From assembly GCA_024220505.1 (NCBI GenBank), contig JAKZZE010000002.1, forward strand, positions 1,426,001-1,490,000: a stretch of DNA of 64,000 nucleotides, read 5' to 3'. Position numbers and translations under genes: made by a program. Source of the DNA: Rhizopus arrhizus (Eukaryota; Mucoromycota; Mucoromycetes; Mucorales; Rhizopodaceae). The notes beneath the pieces were generated by a model. The model was not told the DNA's origin and did no database searches. It worked only from the letters and a program-made list of their open reading frames with translations. Positions 45,482 through 55,836 of the stretch are shown in pieces (position 1 is the first letter of the stretch; every line of letters starts with the position of its first letter).

Positions 45482-46061
45482 TGTGAGATTGGATTTTACA
45501 GGGTTTTTATAGTGTTAAATAGGTTTGATTTAAGAGAGTCTTGATATAAGATCAAAGGTTTAGGTAGGATTTGATTCCAAAAAGAGTAATGATTTGAATT
45601 TAAGTTCGCTTGTAATAAGTGACCACCAGATCTTGTTAAGTAGATCAAACTGTTGTGAATAAAATAAAGTAAAAAGATAAAAAAAAAAGGGATTACAATG
45701 AAGTGTATTTGCTTCAAGGGACTTCTTGTTCTTGATGTTAAGTAAAATAAAAGAAAAACAAAATAGATTTACTTTGTATGATATTTATTAAAATAATCAA
45801 AAAGTAAAGTAAATAAGTGAAGTAAGTAAGTCAAGAGTAAGTGTAAGTAAGTTAAAAGTATAAGAAATATTGAAGTTATTTATATGTTTTTGGCTTTTCT
45901 GATTATATACTGTTTTTGATGATTTTGTGGATATTCTGTATTTTTTTGTATTTTTCTGGATTTATCTGTATTCATACGTATTTGTTTGTATTTTCCTGGA
46001 TTTGAATTAGTTGGAGAGAGAAAAGTCAAATGCTGCAAAAGTTTGCTGCATTGTGTTACAG
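45482..46061 (-). mobile_element. 3' LTR of the younger gypsy element, 580 bp
   Basis: It runs TGTGAGATTGG to GTGTTACA on the plus strand (TG...CA). It matches the 5' LTR at 53855-56074, apart from the Tc1 insertion there, without a difference that I could find. It is an empty-site reference for T4: the uninterrupted sequence GTGAAGTAAGTAAGTC is at about 45818. Confidence 0.9.
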
Positions 46062-47311
46062 ATGCCCGGGGTGGACAAAAGTTCGTCCTCGAACGTTCCA
46101 TGGCGTGGGACATGTAAGTGGGCCCAAGAGTCTTCTTGTTTTATTACTTTCTTTAGGATGGGATCGATTCGTCCCTCTATGAGTATATCTTTCAATTGGT
46201 GATGCTTGGCGTTGAGATATCTGTTGACACTAGCTTGAGTGGCATTAGGGCGTTGGAACACGAAGTGACTCCATCGATTGACTTGTGTCGCTAATTCTTC
46301 AATAGCTTTTTGTTTCTTCTTATGGGCACGTTTGAGATCTTGTTGTGCTTTCTTATATTCTGAATATGCTTCCAGGATGTATTCTGTTTTGCCAAGTATT
46401 AAAATAAGAGACAAAAACTAAAAAAGAAAATAGTTGTGAAACTAAAGATTATATGTTGCTTTATTAATAAAAACATTTGAGACTATTTATACTTTTTGGA
46501 TGTCTGGATCTTTACCGCTATTTCAATTGATCGGTTAAAAGAATAATGTGGGAAGGATGGGAAGATAAAGGAAAGATAGTAGATAATCAATAGCCGCTGT
46601 CTTCTTGACGAATCAAGGGACAATGAAGTAGATAAATTATTGATCTAACGATAATTATCGAATAAGGTTGGATTGAACTGCCGTTGTTATAATCAGGTTC
46701 CGATATAGTCGTGGGAACGCGGGTAGAGACAACAGGGCAAAGTTGGCTATTGCGGAGATCTCTCGTTTATCCATGAATGTTCACTTTACTAGTTGTGTGG
46801 ATACAACATATTCTTTGGTGATATTTGCGGCTTCCATATTACCTTTTTGCCAGTCTTCTAGCAATAAATCATTCCATTCTTTGATACTTTGGTCGGAACA
46901 AGGATAATAAGGCAGTGGGTTATGTAAGGTGTTGATATGAGCAATGGTAGGTTGCAGAATTTCTTCAAAAGAGGTTGGAGTTGGCCAATCCATGATTTGT
47001 GCTTGCTCCTTTACTCTTTCTTGGATTACCTTTGCAAAATGTATGGCACTGTTATGTGTTGTGGGTTCCATCCCTTCATCAACTTCAAGAACTAGACAAT
47101 CAAATTCTTTGAAATCATCTTGACAACATTGTAGCCATTGTTCAAGAGCCATAACCAAATCTTCGTATCCTTCTTGCTGATAAAAGGTATGAAAGTAATC
47201 CTGCAGCATGTTCTTGTAATATTCATCAGGATCAGCAAAATCTTCTTTCTTGGGTGCATAGGGTCTCCACCAGGATCCCTTGTTATTTTCAGTGTACAGG
47301 TTTGTATTCAT
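46007..47311 (-). CDS. Unrecognised ORF in the integrase position, split by a solo LTR
   Basis: The ORF starts at 47309-47311 (MNTNLYTENNKGSWWRPYAP), 140 bp after the RT-RNase H stop. The first part, to about 46814, is acidic and Trp/Tyr-rich (EYYKNMLQDYFHTFYQQEGY, WLQCCQDDFKEFDC). A 424-bp solo LTR with GAATA duplications interrupts it. The same frame then continues with EAYSEYKKAQQDLKRAHKKK, a basic coiled coil, and TFEDELLSTPGI, and runs slightly into the 3' LTR. Without the LTR it is one frame of about 290 codons. I find no HHCC zinc finger or DD-E core, so it is not an integrase that I recognise. It could be an accessory or structural protein, or a strongly diverged replacement. Confidence 0.6.
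46385..46808 (-). mobile_element. Solo LTR (family L), inverted copy, target duplication GAATA
   Basis: Reverse complement of the LTR at 36892-37316 with very few differences. On the plus strand it starts TGTTTTGCCAAG and ends GTGGATACAACA. TATTC (GAATA on the minus strand) flanks it at 46380-46384 and 46809-46813. It interrupts the unrecognised ORF of the gypsy element. Confidence 0.9.
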
Positions 47312-47449
47312 TTTCCTTTTCTTGAGTTTGTCTTCTTGGATAAATAGATGATTATATATTTTTTTGTAGTATTTATATTATTTCTATATTTTTGTGCTTG
47401 TGAATTTTTTTTTTTTTTTTTTTTTTTTTATAGGATGTTCTTTTGTTCT

Positions 47450-49370
47450 TTAGTAGCCTAATCTTGACAAGAAGTCGGCACTTTCATTAACTCGGCCTGG
47501 CCGATACTTGATTTCGTACTCATATTCTGCTAATATGGTAATCCATCTTGCAATGATACCAGTAGGATTGGTTGTATTAAGTAAGCCTTTTAGTGCTGAA
47601 TGATCTGTAATGATGGTGAATTTTCGTCCAAGAAGATAAGGTCTAAATTGTTTGATAGCCCAAATTAAGGCTAAGCATTCTAACTTTGATACTCCATAAT
47701 TGGTTTCACTTGACTTTAAGCTTCTGCTTGCGTATATTATAGGGTGCTCGTGACCATTGTCGTCTAACAGAGTTAAGATGCAACCAAGACCTAGTCTAGA
47801 AGCGTCTGTTACAAGTATAAAATCCTTGTTGAAATCTGGCCTTGCTAAAACTGGTGCGTGTGTCAATAATTTTTTCAGGGATTCAAAAGATTCAGTTGTC
47901 TTGCTAGTCCAGGGGATTCTTTTTGTCGTCTTGGTTTGATCATGTAGTGGGCGTGCTATTGCAGCAAAATTTTTTATAAATCTACGGTAATATGAGGCCA
48001 AACCTAGGAATCCTCTAATTTGGGTGAGCGTTTTGGGGACAGGATAATTTTGTATCTTTTCTATCTTGCTTGGGTCGGTTTGAATTCCTTCTTTTGTTAC
48101 AATATATCCAAGGAACTTCAGATGATCTTTAAAGAAAAAGCACTTTTCTGGGTTGAGCTTTAGGTTTCCCATTTTGATACAATTGAAAACTTGTTCTAAG
48201 TGAATTAAGTGTTCTTGACAGTTATTTGAATAGACATTTAGATCATCGATATATGCTACCAAACATTTGTTGATTAATGGTCTGAAGCAGAGATCAATGA
48301 GACATTGGAACGTTGCGGGTGAATTTACTAATCCCATAGGCAATGTGTTGTAATGATATACTCCGTATTTTGTGGTGAAAGCTGTTAATTCCTTGCTACT
48401 CTCTTCCAAGGGTACTTGATGAAAACCAGCTCTCATGTCAAGAGCGGAAAATACTTTAGCTTTTCCCAAAGTGTCTAATAAATCGTCGATTCTTGGCAAA
48501 GGGTATGAATCTTTCTTTGTTACAGCGTTTAACTTGCGATAATCAATTACCATACGGTATTCACCGTTTTTCTTTTTAACAAGTATTACCGGAGCAGCCC
48601 AAGGACTGTTTGATGGTGCAATTACACCTAACTTGCAGTATTTATCCAATTCCTTTTGTAAATAGTCAGATTCTATAGGACTAAGTCGATAGGGTCTATG
48701 ACTAATAGGCTGAGTATTCTCTTCTATGATAATTTTGTGCTTCAAAATTGATGTGTAGCCAATGGTATTATTATCCCAATCAAATATTTCCTTGAATCTA
48801 TATAGCAATTTTCGTAGTTTCTGATTCATTTCTTTTGATATATCTCCAACTTCCACTTTTGCATATGAATCTTTGTCTATCATTTCTTCTTTATCACTTT
48901 CGGTTTCTGAGTTCTGATTATACTCCATAGTATATAAATCTGCTTCTTTGTTAAGTTGATACGCTTGTATGACTTCCTCATCTTGTAAATCAATTTTCTC
49001 AAGCTTTCCTATCTTTTCAAACGACTTTAGGTGGATGTTTTTCTTTGATCGGTTGTATAGATGTATTTCGATGCTCTTGTTGTTTAATACTATAGTGGCA
49101 TTTAAGTCGAAATATCCCATTGCTTGAATAATGTCAGGGTTGGTTAGTTCAAAACTATAAGTGACTGACTTTAACTGTCCAGGTGGTTTTTTAAGCTGAA
49201 ATGTGCTTGACGTATAGGCTTTTAAGATCATCCCTTCTTTTGGAGCACGAATGATTTCATCATTGTTATTTGTTATTATCTCAATTTCTTGGTCAGATTC
49301 TTTTTCCAATACTAATAATGATTGATCATTGTCTTCTTCTTGATGTTCTTTGTCGGATAGTTGGATCTGT
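47450..49370 (-). CDS. Ty3/gypsy reverse transcriptase and RNase H
   Basis: RT motifs in order: GVIAPSNSPWAAPVILVKKK, YRMVIDYRKLNAVTKKDSYP, FSALDMRAGFHQVPL, YNTLPMGLVNSPATFQ, the active site VAYIDDLNVYS, and LKFLGYIVTKEGI. RNase H follows (LVTDASRLGLGCIL, ECLALIWAIKQFRPYLLG, ITDHSALKGLL), and the ORF ends ADFLSRLGY at 47450. The chromodomain/integrase part that normally follows is absent. The open frame extends to 49480, but the last 110 bases and the apparent ATGs come from the end of the inserted Merlin element, so the true N-terminus is lost. It lacks the usual protease-RT linker, suggesting a small deletion at the Merlin site. Confidence 0.92.
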
Positions 49371-51563
49371 GAAAGATTTACCGTCCACATACTATATATA
49401 CATATATAAACTCCGCACGCGGAGTTTAATAAGCTTAATATGGTTGTTGGGGTCACAGAACACGATTCTGCTATTTTCAAGCGGAGTTTTTTATACCAAA
49501 AATGGTCAACTGCGAGATTCTCGAAGTTCCGTTGTTTTTTTCCTCCATCCTATTACTCCAAGCAAGAGTGCGGGCAAATAGAAGATCATTAAAAAAATCC
49601 GGGTCGAGATACGACTTCTGAAGGTCGAGAAAATCCGCGTCAAAAATCAGAAATTTGATGACAGAAGGACTTGCAAAACGAAAATTGGCAAATCAGCATT
49701 CTTGGTCAAATAGCTATGTCGATAGCTTTCAAATGTGGAGGTCGTTGGTTCGATTCCTTGTAGATGCTCGTACGTCGTCATCTGCTTTTTGCATAACTTT
49801 TGCTCTAAGTTACTTAGCATTTTTTTTTTCAAAACCTCAAGAGTTTCGGGAAAACTTTTGTCATCTCACTACGGCAAAACGAGCTTCCGTTGCGGAGATG
49901 CTTCGTATCTATCGGCTGATCTCGGAATGATAACAAAGCTTGTAAAAAAATATAAAAAGAGATGCTTTTTCTTTTTTTTTCTTTCCTTCATCTGTTTCTC
50001 CATTTCATAAAAACCTCATGTCTTCCAACGCTGCTAACAACATGCCAACTCTTGCCTATATTGCCGAAAAAACTATGACGGCTGACTGTACCATAAAGTA
50101 AGTTCGTTTTTAAATGGGAGGGAACGTAACTAAAGGCAACTGGTATAAGTTATTTAAAGGAAAATGTCGCTTTTTTTTCTACACGCAAGTGTAAAGAAGG
50201 TTCTGAAATGCGCTTGAACCAGTCAAGCCGAGATGGATTCTTTTGGCGATGTGGCTCAAGGAACTGTGCGTGCGGTCGTAGCCGTATTTCTTACCTGGAC
50301 GGCTCCTTTTTCCAAGGTCGCAAGTCCATCATCCACCAAACACTATTGGTAGTGTACCTCTTTCTATTACAAGTTCCAAATGGAACAATATCTACCATGA
50401 CTGGTCTTAGTCTGCCAACGGTCCGCAGCATTATTAAGGACATATACCAAATAATGGAGGCAGATCTGCGAATTGAAGATGTACAAGTCGGTACGTGATG
50501 CTTTGTTTACATCAGAGTATGTGATTAACAAGTCATACTTAGGTGGAGTTAACAGTGATGGGCAGCCAATTGTCGTTGAAATAGACGAAAGTAAGTTTGG
50601 CAAGCGAAAATATAATAAGGGAAAGAGGGTAGATGGTGTTTGGGTTGTTGGGGGTGTAGAGCGTACGCCCGAGCGTAAGGTGTTCTTGTTGACGGTACCT
50701 AACCGCAATCAAAATACCTTGAAGTTAATAATCGATACATTCGTAAAGGATGGTAATGATTAGAATATGTATATGCTAGATGATCAGTGCACCTAATCAT
50801 TGATGACAGGCTCCCATGTTATGGTAGATTGCTGGAAAGGCTATAAAGGGATTGACAGTGATCCAAGCCGAAACTTGATTGTTGAAACGGTCAATCACTC
50901 AAAAACGTTCCGTGATCCGAAGACAGGTGCTTGTACTAATACTATTGAAGGTATGTACTTGTGTAGACCGTAGAATCCTTAAACTATGCTAACAGCCTGC
51001 TACTAGGCACCTGGAATGGTATCAAACGAGGAGTGACTAGTCGTCACCGCACAGCATCGATGATGCCATGGAAGTTAGTGGAGTTCATATGGCGTAGGAA
51101 ACATGCCAGTAATCACTGGAAGGCAATGCTTGCTTGCTTTTCGCAAGTGTCGTTCAATAGAGCAGGCATTGCCGACCAAGGTCCACTGGTATCTTTGCTG
51201 ACTACCGTCTTAGAGGATAGCATTAGTGATCAAGGGGAAATGGAACCAATTATTTTCATCTCAGATGAGGATTCCGAAAACGAATACGATGAAGATTATA
51301 CTCCTACTTCTCGTACCACCATGAAAAAGCCCCGCACTGCTTAAAATAAACAAATAAAACTCTCATAGATAACCATACAAATCAGGGCCATATAGTGTCT
51401 ATTTTCTTGCTTCAATTATGTCCTCTAGTTGCCTTTTGGGACATAAATGTTACACCATCTGAGAGTAAATTGTCCGAGCTTTCGAATGATGTATAGCTTA
51501 TGTCTATATGCTTGATTTTAGCTCCGCTACAGGCTTGCAAAAATGTGGACGGTAAATCTTTCA
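49371..51563 (+). mobile_element. Merlin (IS1595-like) DNA transposon
   Basis: 2193 bp bounded by 21-bp inverted repeats beginning TGAAAGATTTACCG (49371-49391 and 51543-51563). It lies between the protease and RT of the gypsy element, in opposite orientation. It encodes an intron-containing ISXO2/IS1595-type transposase. I could not find the expected 8-9 bp target duplication (flanks GTTGGATCTG and TTTAGCCTAC). A tRNA-like stretch with A- and B-box-like motifs is at 49694-49767. Confidence 0.8.
50018..51344 (+). CDS. Merlin-type (ISXO2-like) transposase, five exons
   Basis: ATG at 50018 (MSSNAANNMPTLAYIAEKTM). Introns near 50098-50190, 50493-50543, 50754-50808 and 50952-51006 keep the frame. 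The N-terminal zinc ribbon has paired cysteines (CTIKC..., FWRCGSRNCACG) followed by DGSFFQG. The ISXO2-like domain has VVEIDESKFGKRKYNKGKRV (first Asp), WVVGGVER, VDCWKGY (second Asp), TVNHSKTFRDPKTGACTNTI with EGTWNGIKR (Glu). The tail is acidic (EDSENEYDED). All catalytic residues are present and the frame is open, so the gene may be functional. The intron positions are mine, read from GT-AG signals and domain continuity. Confidence 0.85.
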
Positions 51564-51564
51564 T

Positions 51565-52406
51565 TTAGCCTACTTCTACTGTACAAGGTATAATCATATT
51601 TTCTTTTACTTCCACAGGTACATCATAGATAACTCCTAATCCTGCTTGTTTTGTTCCATTTCCCATAGTAAATATAGTTTCGGAGGCAGCGTCTATAGAG
51701 AGTCCTAATTTATCAGCTAAAGCTTTCGACATACAAGTCTTTGCTGCTCCACAGTCGATTAACGTTCTAATCCTATGGTCTCCAATGGTAGTTTTTGAAT
51801 ATACAGCGGTGGTATTAAATTCATCGTCTTCAATTATTGCAACCGTTTGTTGAGAACCTTGATTTTTAGTAGCAGTTCTTCTAGTTCTACAAACACCAGC
51901 TAACTGTCTGCGGTATTTAGGGACATCATTGATTAGGTCTCTAAATGTTGCGTTGGTAGGTCGGTCTAATATATCCGTAGCGATATCGTAGGATGGAATT
52001 GGTTGTGTTCTTTTAGGCTGTTTCTTTTTGATAGGCTCAATAGGTAAATCAGTTTCCATTTCTATATCTTGATTTGTATGTGTTTGATTGTTATTTGAAG
52101 GTTTGATTTCTTCCAAATGACTTCTAGTAGTAACGCGTTTGGTAACAACTGTTGGTTTGGCTGTTTTCTTTTGAGCTGTGGTACGTGTTTTAGTATAAGG
52201 AACAGCTCTGGTGACTTCGGGTGGTTTATCAGGTCTGATGGCAGTATACAATTCTTTCTCGTTTCTATTTTCATTTTCTGTTAGGATGGCATTTAAATGT
52301 TGTGTTTGTTTTTGTGATTGTTGTTTGGTTTCGTTAATGGATTTTGTTTGATTTTGGGTATTCGATTGACCATTGCTTTCGTTATTAAAAACAATCGACC
52401 CATCTA
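51565..52406 (-). CDS. Ty3/gypsy aspartic protease (expressed by -1 frameshift from gag)
   Basis: This frame overlaps the end of gag and is open from the gag stop region (52406) to a stop at 51565-51567. The N-terminal 150 residues are basic and Gln/Thr-rich. The retropepsin part reads RIRTLIDCGAAKTCMSKALA, where DCGA replaces the usual DSGA or DTGA, then TIFTMGNGTKQAGLGVIYDV. It has no ATG near its start; access through the slippery site at 52407-52413 explains this. The Merlin element is inserted directly after its stop. Confidence 0.8.
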
Positions 52407-53678
52407 GTTTTTTGAAGGCTGATTTTGTTGAGGTTGTTGCAATGGAAGTTCATCATTTTGATTACTGTTGGGTTGATTACGATATCGGCTGTTGTAATTA
52501 GATCTTTCATATCCATTATTATAGTTATTTCTGAATCTATTATTGTGTCCATTATAGTTGTTATTTCCGTTGTAGTCGATGTTTCGATTATTGTTATAAC
52601 CGTTATTGCTATAATAGTTATGGTTACTATTATTATTGTTGTTATATCTTTGATAATTGTCTTTAACGTTGGGATTGTAATTGTTGAAATTGTTATAGTT
52701 GTTGCGAGCATTGCGATTGTAAGGTCGGTTATGTTGATCATGTGTATTCAATTCGTTGCGGATAGCTTGTTGAATCATATTAAGAATCTCTTGTTGATTA
52801 TTGAGATGAGTATGACCGTGATGATACCTAGTTGAATGATTCACATGATATTGGGTGTCATTAGGATAACCTACTACTTCCATTGTTGACAACCGATTAA
52901 CTCCTGTTGTAACATTGGTATTGGTAGCTAGATTTCCTGATGATTTACCAAATATTTGAACATCACTGACTGGTAAAATTTGTGCAGGTCTTTCATCAAT
53001 ATCTACAAGCTCAACATTATGATTATTTATGTTGTATCGACCAGCATGTGCATTATCGTTGTGATATATCAAGGCATTGTTAATGTTTCGAGGTATGAAG
53101 GGGTTGTCGACCATGGCAATCTTACGAGGTCTATTTGCGTTCCACCATCCTTCAGAATGTGTGAGCCAGTCTTTAAAGTTCTTGGAACTGCTTTGTATAC
53201 AGAAATTTTTTATTTCGTTTAGTAATCCAGCACGGAATCTGCTTTCTATCAATGCTTCATTATCAATATTGGCCAAATCGGCTGCTTCTCTTAATCTTGC
53301 AAGAAATATTTGTGGATGCTCTTGTTCTCCTTGGAACATATCATTAAATTCCATTTCATAGCTTTGTATTAGTTCCGGGGTGATATAATGATTCTTGAGT
53401 GCCTCTATTGCTTGGTCATACTTGATCTCTGGCTGTTCTTTTAAAATAACACGTTCAAAGTAGACTTTGGCAGCACGTCTTAGTTGTGATTTGAGAATGG
53501 CTATTTTTCTTGATTCTCCCTGCGTATTGTTAACTGCAAGGTAGGAGTCTAGGATTTCTTGAAAATGACGGAAATCTTCTCCTTCATATCCGTAAAATTC
53601 GATGAGTCTTGGTCTATAACCTTGTATTACGCTTTGGTTGCTGACTGAAGCCAACACGTTAGGTCCTGTAGTTGTCAT
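52404..53678 (-). CDS. Ty3/gypsy Gag with an Asn-rich tail
   Basis: 424 residues from ATG 53676-53678 (MTTTGPNVLASVSNQSVIQG). The capsid-like region has FYGYEGEDFRHFQEILDSYL, AAKVYFERVILKEQPEIKYD and EQEHPQIFLARLREAADLAN. The C-terminal third (about residues 300-420) is extremely rich in Asn, Tyr and Arg (RYNNNNNSNHNYYSNN) and contains no CCHC zinc knuckle. RNA binding is therefore probably through this low-complexity, prion-like tail (inference). The gene ends TCA AAA AAC TAG at 52404, a slippery heptamer directly before the stop. Confidence 0.9.
   Translation of the reverse strand: MTTTGPNVLASVSNQSVIQGYRPRLIEFYGYEGEDFRHFQEILDSYLAVNNTQGESRKIAILKSQLRRAAKVYFERVILKEQPEIKYDQAIEALKNHYITPELIQSYEMEFNDMFQGEQEHPQIFLARLREAADLANIDNEALIESRFRAGLLNEIKNFCIQSSSKNFKDWLTHSEGWWNANRPRKIAMVDNPFIPRNINNALIYHNDNAHAGRYNINNHNVELVDIDERPAQILPVSDVQIFGKSSGNLATNTNVTTGVNRLSTMEVVGYPNDTQYHVNHSTRYHHGHTHLNNQQEILNMIQQAIRNELNTHDQHNRPYNRNARNNYNNFNNYNPNVKDNYQRYNNNNNSNHNYYSNNGYNNNRNIDYNGNNNYNGHNNRFRNNYNNGYERSNYNSRYRNQPNSNQNDELPLQQPQQNQPSKN
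52407..52413 (-). promoter_or_regulatory. -1 ribosomal frameshift site A AAA AAC at the gag stop
   Basis: On the minus strand the last gag codons are TCA AAA AAC then TAG. A_AAA_AAC is a canonical X_XXY_YYZ slippery heptamer. Slipping back one base enters a frame that stays open through the protease. I did not identify a downstream pseudoknot. Confidence 0.8.
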
Positions 53679-53834
53679 TGCTGCTAATAAGTGTTTTGAG
53701 ATTGTTGGTTCGATTTTGAGTAATTTTTTTTTTTGAATAAGTCTGTTGATTTCTTGATAGATTTTAAGTAGTTTTCAATTTTGATCCCTCGTAGTAATTT
53801 CTTGATTTGATTTCTTGATTTGATGTTTTATTTC

Positions 53835-53852
53835 CCCTCGTAGTGACCACCA
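53835..53852 (-). promoter_or_regulatory. Primer-binding site of the younger gypsy element
   Basis: 18 bases (TGGTGGTCACTACGAGGG in element orientation), two bases from the 5' LTR. They are identical to the site of the older element at 44765-44782. Confidence 0.75.
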
Positions 53853-54197
53853 AATGTGAGATTGGATTTTACAGGGTTTTTATAGTGTTAAATAGGTTTG
53901 ATTTAAGAGAGTCTTGATATAAGATCAAAGGTTTAGGTAGGATTTGATTCCAAAAAGAGTAATGATTTGAATTTAAGTTCGCTTGTAATAAGTGACCACC
54001 AGATCTTGTTAAGTAGATCAAACTGTTGTGAATAAAATAAAGTAAAAAGATAAAAAAAAAAGGGATTACAATGAAGTGTATTTGCTTCAAGGGACTTCTT
54101 GTTCTTGATGTTAAGTAAAATAAAAGAAAAACAAAATAGATTTACTTTGTATGATATTTATTAAAATAATCAAAAAGTAAAGTAAATAAGTGAAGTA

Positions 54198-55836
54198 CAG
54201 TAGGTCAAAAAATTGCTGCAAGGAATCCATTTTTCTCAATTTTTGTAGCGTACATCCTGCCACAATGGTACAAACTGCCTCTGTTTCCACATAGTAGATT
54301 TCCTACATGTCTTGAAAAGTCCGAAAGAGTTTAAGCCCTATTGGATAAGTATTGAAGGAAGTATGAGGCGCGCAATTTGAAAATTTGAAAAAACGAAAAT
54401 TTGAACGCAATGAATTTATTTATTAATATTTAGTTGATCCTCCTTTTCTATTAATAACCTCTTGAATTCTTACCTGCATGCTATCGATGTACATTTGGCA
54501 AAGTTCTTTATCAAATCCATTCCATGCTTTTTGTACTCGTTCCCAAAGCTCATCCGTATTCTTTGCTCTACGTTCGTAACAGCTGAGCTTTAACTTCAGT
54601 TGATGCCATACATGTTCTATTGGATTTAAGTCCGGACTCTGAGCTGGCCAATCGTTAATATAACTCTATTGGTGACTATTCAACCAGGCTACTGTAGATT
54701 TTATCTTGTGCTTTGGGTCATTATCATGCTGAAAGTAAATGTAGGACCAGTCGGAATTATAGTGCTCCATAGTATCACGAAGCGTGGTGTTCAAATTATG
54801 CTGGTAAACATCCGAATAAATGCTTCCATCGTAAATTTGGCAGTCATATCCTGGACTTCCGCATGTTATACAGCCTCACGTCATCAACTTGCTAGCTCTA
54901 TGCTTGACTGTAAATTTCAGGTCACGATGTTGAAAAAGACCACTTGGCCTTTTCCAATAGTAGTTACCACCATCAGATCCCCATACATTGATCTCAGATT
55001 CATTAAAGAATACCGTTTATTGTCAGTCGTCTACTGTCTAATCCTGATGATCGTTGACACATTCTAACTGATGCTACATATGTGCTTTTGTCGGAAATAG
55101 CTTCTTTTTTTCTATTGAAAAATGGAACTCCATTGATTTCAGTACCTTAATTGCTGACTGGTATGAGATATCATAGCCAAGTTCAGCCAGCTTCCGGCAT
55201 ACCTCTTTGGCAGTATTTGGAACCCCTTTAACGAATTTTCTTTTGCTTAACCGCTTCGTCACTTTGGAGTTTATTGTAGGTCTACCACCTGTATTTATTG
55301 TCCTGTTTAAAAACAACCTTCTAAAGTAACTACTAACAGTTGATTTATGTACTCCAGTCTCCTTAGCAATAGCGTACGCTGATGTGGGCTCAGTTAATGC
55401 TTGTTTGAGATTGTTTACTTTCTCGTTTGATAGTCGTTTAGGCATGTGGTTGATGATAGGGTAAAAAAGATAAATAGTGCAAGCAAGACAATTTAAAATT
55501 TAAAATAAAGGAATTGCAAGCGTCTTTATATACTGCTAACATTCTTACGATGTCAAGGATGTGAATTCATACGATAACAATCGGCTGGGTCGTATTAAAA
55601 TTCGTTATTCCAAACATATGTAAACAAGTAAAAAATGCCAGATGTTTATAACATTCCCTTTAACTATATCAAATTCCGCCAATAACCATTGTCCATATCA
55701 GATAATCGACGAATAAATGCCCCTTCTAGTGAGGTACAAACAATCAAAGTTTGAGATAGTTTGGTGCAGTATCCATAGACAACCAGCTGTAAAACCGGTA
55801 TTTTGCAATTCCTTGCAGCAATTTTTTGACCTACTG
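54198..55836 (-). mobile_element. Tc1/mariner element T4 (decayed relative of T1)
   Basis: 1639 bp, TA at 54196-54197 and 55837-55838, same CAGTAGGTCAAAAAATTGC ends and same length as T1, in opposite orientation, roughly 90% similar. Its transposase is broken, yet it lies in a young LTR. Confidence 0.93.
54423..55445 (-). pseudogene. Tc1/mariner transposase relic in T4
   Basis: The N-terminal 123 codons are open from 55445 (MPKRLSNEKVNNLKQALTEP, HTH with KETGVHKSTVSSYFRR). A premature stop follows at about 55074. The remainder is colinear with the T1 transposase but carries several frameshifts and substitutions down to the stop near 54423. It cannot make an active enzyme. Confidence 0.9.

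Noticed and set aside
45470..46066. 45482-46061 as a solo LTR
   Set aside because: Its immediate flanks do not match each other; the matching CTAC lies at 56075, showing that it is the 3' LTR of a complete element.
47138..47347. Plus-strand ORFs over the gypsy genes
   Set aside because: Antisense shadows of the retroelement ORFs.
49371..49480. Apparent N-terminus of the gypsy pol ORF (ATGs at 49480 and in MWTVNLS)
   Set aside because: These codons belong to the Merlin terminal sequence; they are not native to the polyprotein.
52385..52835. Two further long ORFs (one per strand) over the Asn-rich gag tail
   Set aside because: Low-complexity AAT/ATT-rich sequence leaves other frames open; they are Ile/Thr- or Ile/Val-rich shadows.
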